Below, piece after piece: positions 4,675 to 5,546 of a stretch of 5,546 nt of DNA (within the stretch, counting starts at the first letter, position 1; every line of letters begins with the position of its first letter). This DNA comes from Nitrosopolaris sp035691865 (GTDB lineage Archaea; Thermoproteota; Nitrososphaeria; Nitrososphaerales; Nitrososphaeraceae). The translations under genes were made by a program, and so were the position numbers. The notes under the pieces were generated by a model, which had not been told where the DNA came from, did not search any database, and saw only the letters and a list, made by a program, of their open reading frames with translations. The stretch spans positions 1 to 5,546 of the forward strand of contig DASSIM010000078.1 of assembly GCA_035691865.1 (NCBI GenBank). The letters are read 5' to 3'.

Positions 4675-5106
4675 ATGGAGAAACATAGGAAATGGGTTAC
4701 CCGTGAGAAAGCCAAGGTAGATAGAATAGCCTGTCCATGGCTAATCAAAACTTTTGTGGATTCTGAACCTGAATTCCTTTTTGTTCCTGCTGAGAAAATA
4801 TTAGATACAGCAAAGGAACAAAATGCTATCCCTTTTGATGTTCCAAATGTTGAACTTGGCCATCATGATGGAAAATGCTCCTTTGACGCTGTAATAGAGA
4901 AATACAACCTAGAAGACCGAGCGTTACAAGAACTTGCCAAAATCGTCAGAGGCGCAGATACTGATCAACCCGACGCGCCGCCAGAATCAATAGGTTTGGA
5001 AGCGATAGCCGAGGGTTTTCGAAAGATTACCAAAGATGGTTTTGACAATATGAGCAAGCAGTTCTACGTATATGACGCACTATATGCTTACTGCGCCTCA
5101 AAATAG
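4675..5106 (+). CDS. ChrB-domain chromate resistance protein
   Basis: An intact 143-residue protein covering the ChrB C-terminal domain with little else. Family landmarks appear in order: KVDRIACPWLI at 14-24 (Arg17, Cys20, Trp22), the FLFVP strand at 35-39, PFDV at 53-56, the histidine/cysteine patch GHHDGKC at 62-68, IVRGADTD at 90-97, GLEAIAEG at 107-114 and the C-terminal YDALYAY at 133-139. His63, His64 and Cys68 are plausible metal or oxyanion ligands. Full-length bacterial ChrB has an extra N-terminal region and acts with the chromate transporter ChrA; here there is neither that region nor a chrA gene in view. Stand-alone copies of this domain are known, with no settled biochemical role. 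Earlier ATGs at 4634, 4641 and 4659 are out of frame, so 4675 is the start. It is transcribed alone. Confidence 0.9.
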   Translation: MEKHRKWVTREKAKVDRIACPWLIKTFVDSEPEFLFVPAEKILDTAKEQNAIPFDVPNVELGHHDGKCSFDAVIEKYNLEDRALQELAKIVRGADTDQPDAPPESIGLEAIAEGFRKITKDGFDNMSKQFYVYDALYAYCASK

Positions 5107-5107
5107 G

Positions 5108-5147
5108 CTTTGGCTTCATAAGATGGCATCATTAAGGTTAGCCAAAG
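5108..5147 (+). terminator. Stem-loop after the ChrB gene
   Basis: CTTTGGCT (5108-5115) pairs perfectly with AGCCAAAG (5140-5147) around a 24-base loop, starting one base after the ChrB stop. The position suits a 3' end structure. No U-tract follows, so a transcript-stabilising hairpin is as likely as termination. Confidence 0.35.
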
Positions 5148-5153
5148 AATGCA

Positions 5154-5261
5154 ATGCTGGCCCAACTCATGAATGGGAGTGAGACTAGAGGTCAGGAACT
5201 TGAATCGATTATTGCTTTACTCGAATGGATGCGACGATGGTCTTCAAAGACTAAGAAATAG
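5154..5261 (+). CDS. Possible 35-residue helical peptide
   Basis: An ATG-to-TAG frame encodes MLAQLMNGSETRGQELESII then ALLEWMRRWSSKTKK. The central ELESIIALLEWMRRW would form an amphipathic helix with a basic end. It follows the ChrB gene by 47 bases on the same strand, just past the stem-loop, so it could be cotranscribed, or be the tail of a lost gene. No family is recognised and there is no ribosome binding site. Confidence 0.25.
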   Translation: MLAQLMNGSETRGQELESIIALLEWMRRWSSKTKK

Positions 5262-5546
5262 TAATAGGAAGTAAATCTTATTACTAAAATTTATGCCAAT
5301 GCTACTGAGATGCCCGAATTTTGTAGTGCATGATTTAGGTACACCTGCTGGATTAATGTATTCCATCTTATTGTTTGTCAATTACCTTGAATTATTGCTT
5401 CTGCAATTTAGTTTCCTACTGCTTCCTAAAGTAAATAGAATAATACAAGAGAATGTTTTTTCTACAAGTAATCTTGCATCATATAATGCAGTTGGCATAC
5501 ACAAATCATAAAAAGTTATTTCAAATATTTTTGACAATAAGTGTTA
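5262..5546. other. Right-end stretch, coding unclear on either strand
   Basis: Two frames compete. On the plus strand, ATG 5293 to 5511 encodes 72 residues with one hydrophobic stretch (about 21-45) but a low-complexity Leu/Phe composition and no good promoter. On the minus strand, a frame open from 5543 to a TAA at 5382-5384 reads SKIFEITFYDLCMPTALYDA then RLLVEKTFSCIILFTLGSSR, with an ATG at 5498 giving only 38 residues. Neither is recognisable. The minus reading looks slightly more protein-like and could be the 3' end of a decayed gene. No tRNA or repeat is seen here. Confidence 0.3.

Noticed and set aside
1..5546. A novel multi-gene defence or mobile system
   Set aside because: There is no transposase, integrase, terminal repeat, CRISPR array or nuclease, and the genes do not form an operon. 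The SLATT-like layout alone does not make a system.

Overview
The window is AT-rich, sparsely coding DNA. It most resembles a soil-type ammonia-oxidising archaeon of the Nitrososphaeria (Nitrososphaera/Nitrosocosmicus-like). The grounds are: TATA-like boxes about 27 bases before several starts with no Shine-Dalgarno sequence (leaderless style), a secreted PsbP-like protein, a SHOCT domain, long weakly coding gaps, and small hypothetical proteins on both strands. The lineage is an inference; no rRNA, tRNA or ammonia-oxidation gene is present to anchor it.

Layout, left to right. A minus-strand gene of unknown function runs off the left edge (1-549). A divergent 40-codon ORF follows (591-713), then a plus-strand small membrane protein (851-1282) whose start and last transmembrane helix are both out of frame. 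Next comes an intact small acidic protein on the minus strand (1472-1723). From 1939 to 2361 two relics meet: a minus-strand coding remnant with several stops and a plus-strand SHOCT-domain fragment. A minus-strand two-helix membrane protein is split into two ORFs by one extra G (2478-3153). An intact Cse60-like gene lies on the plus strand (3386-3652). A minus-strand PsbP-like secreted protein is a pseudogene with two stops and one frameshift (3857-4418). After another possible relic comes an intact ChrB-domain chromate-resistance protein (4675-5106). The right end holds a stem-loop and short ORFs that I cannot identify.

The main result is that the region is a field of decaying genes. Three families were rebuilt by reading across frames, and in each the rebuilt length is a whole number of codons (180, 224 and 186 residues). 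All three carry a one-base gain in a homopolymer (A6, G5, A6). The PsbP-like gene also has two nonsense codons and the first membrane gene has a 10-bp tandem duplication over its start, so at least those two are unlikely to be explained by base-calling error alone. Only the ChrB, Cse60-like and 83-residue genes look intact. I see no CRISPR array, insertion sequence, tRNA or coherent multi-gene defence system, and no operon linking the genes.
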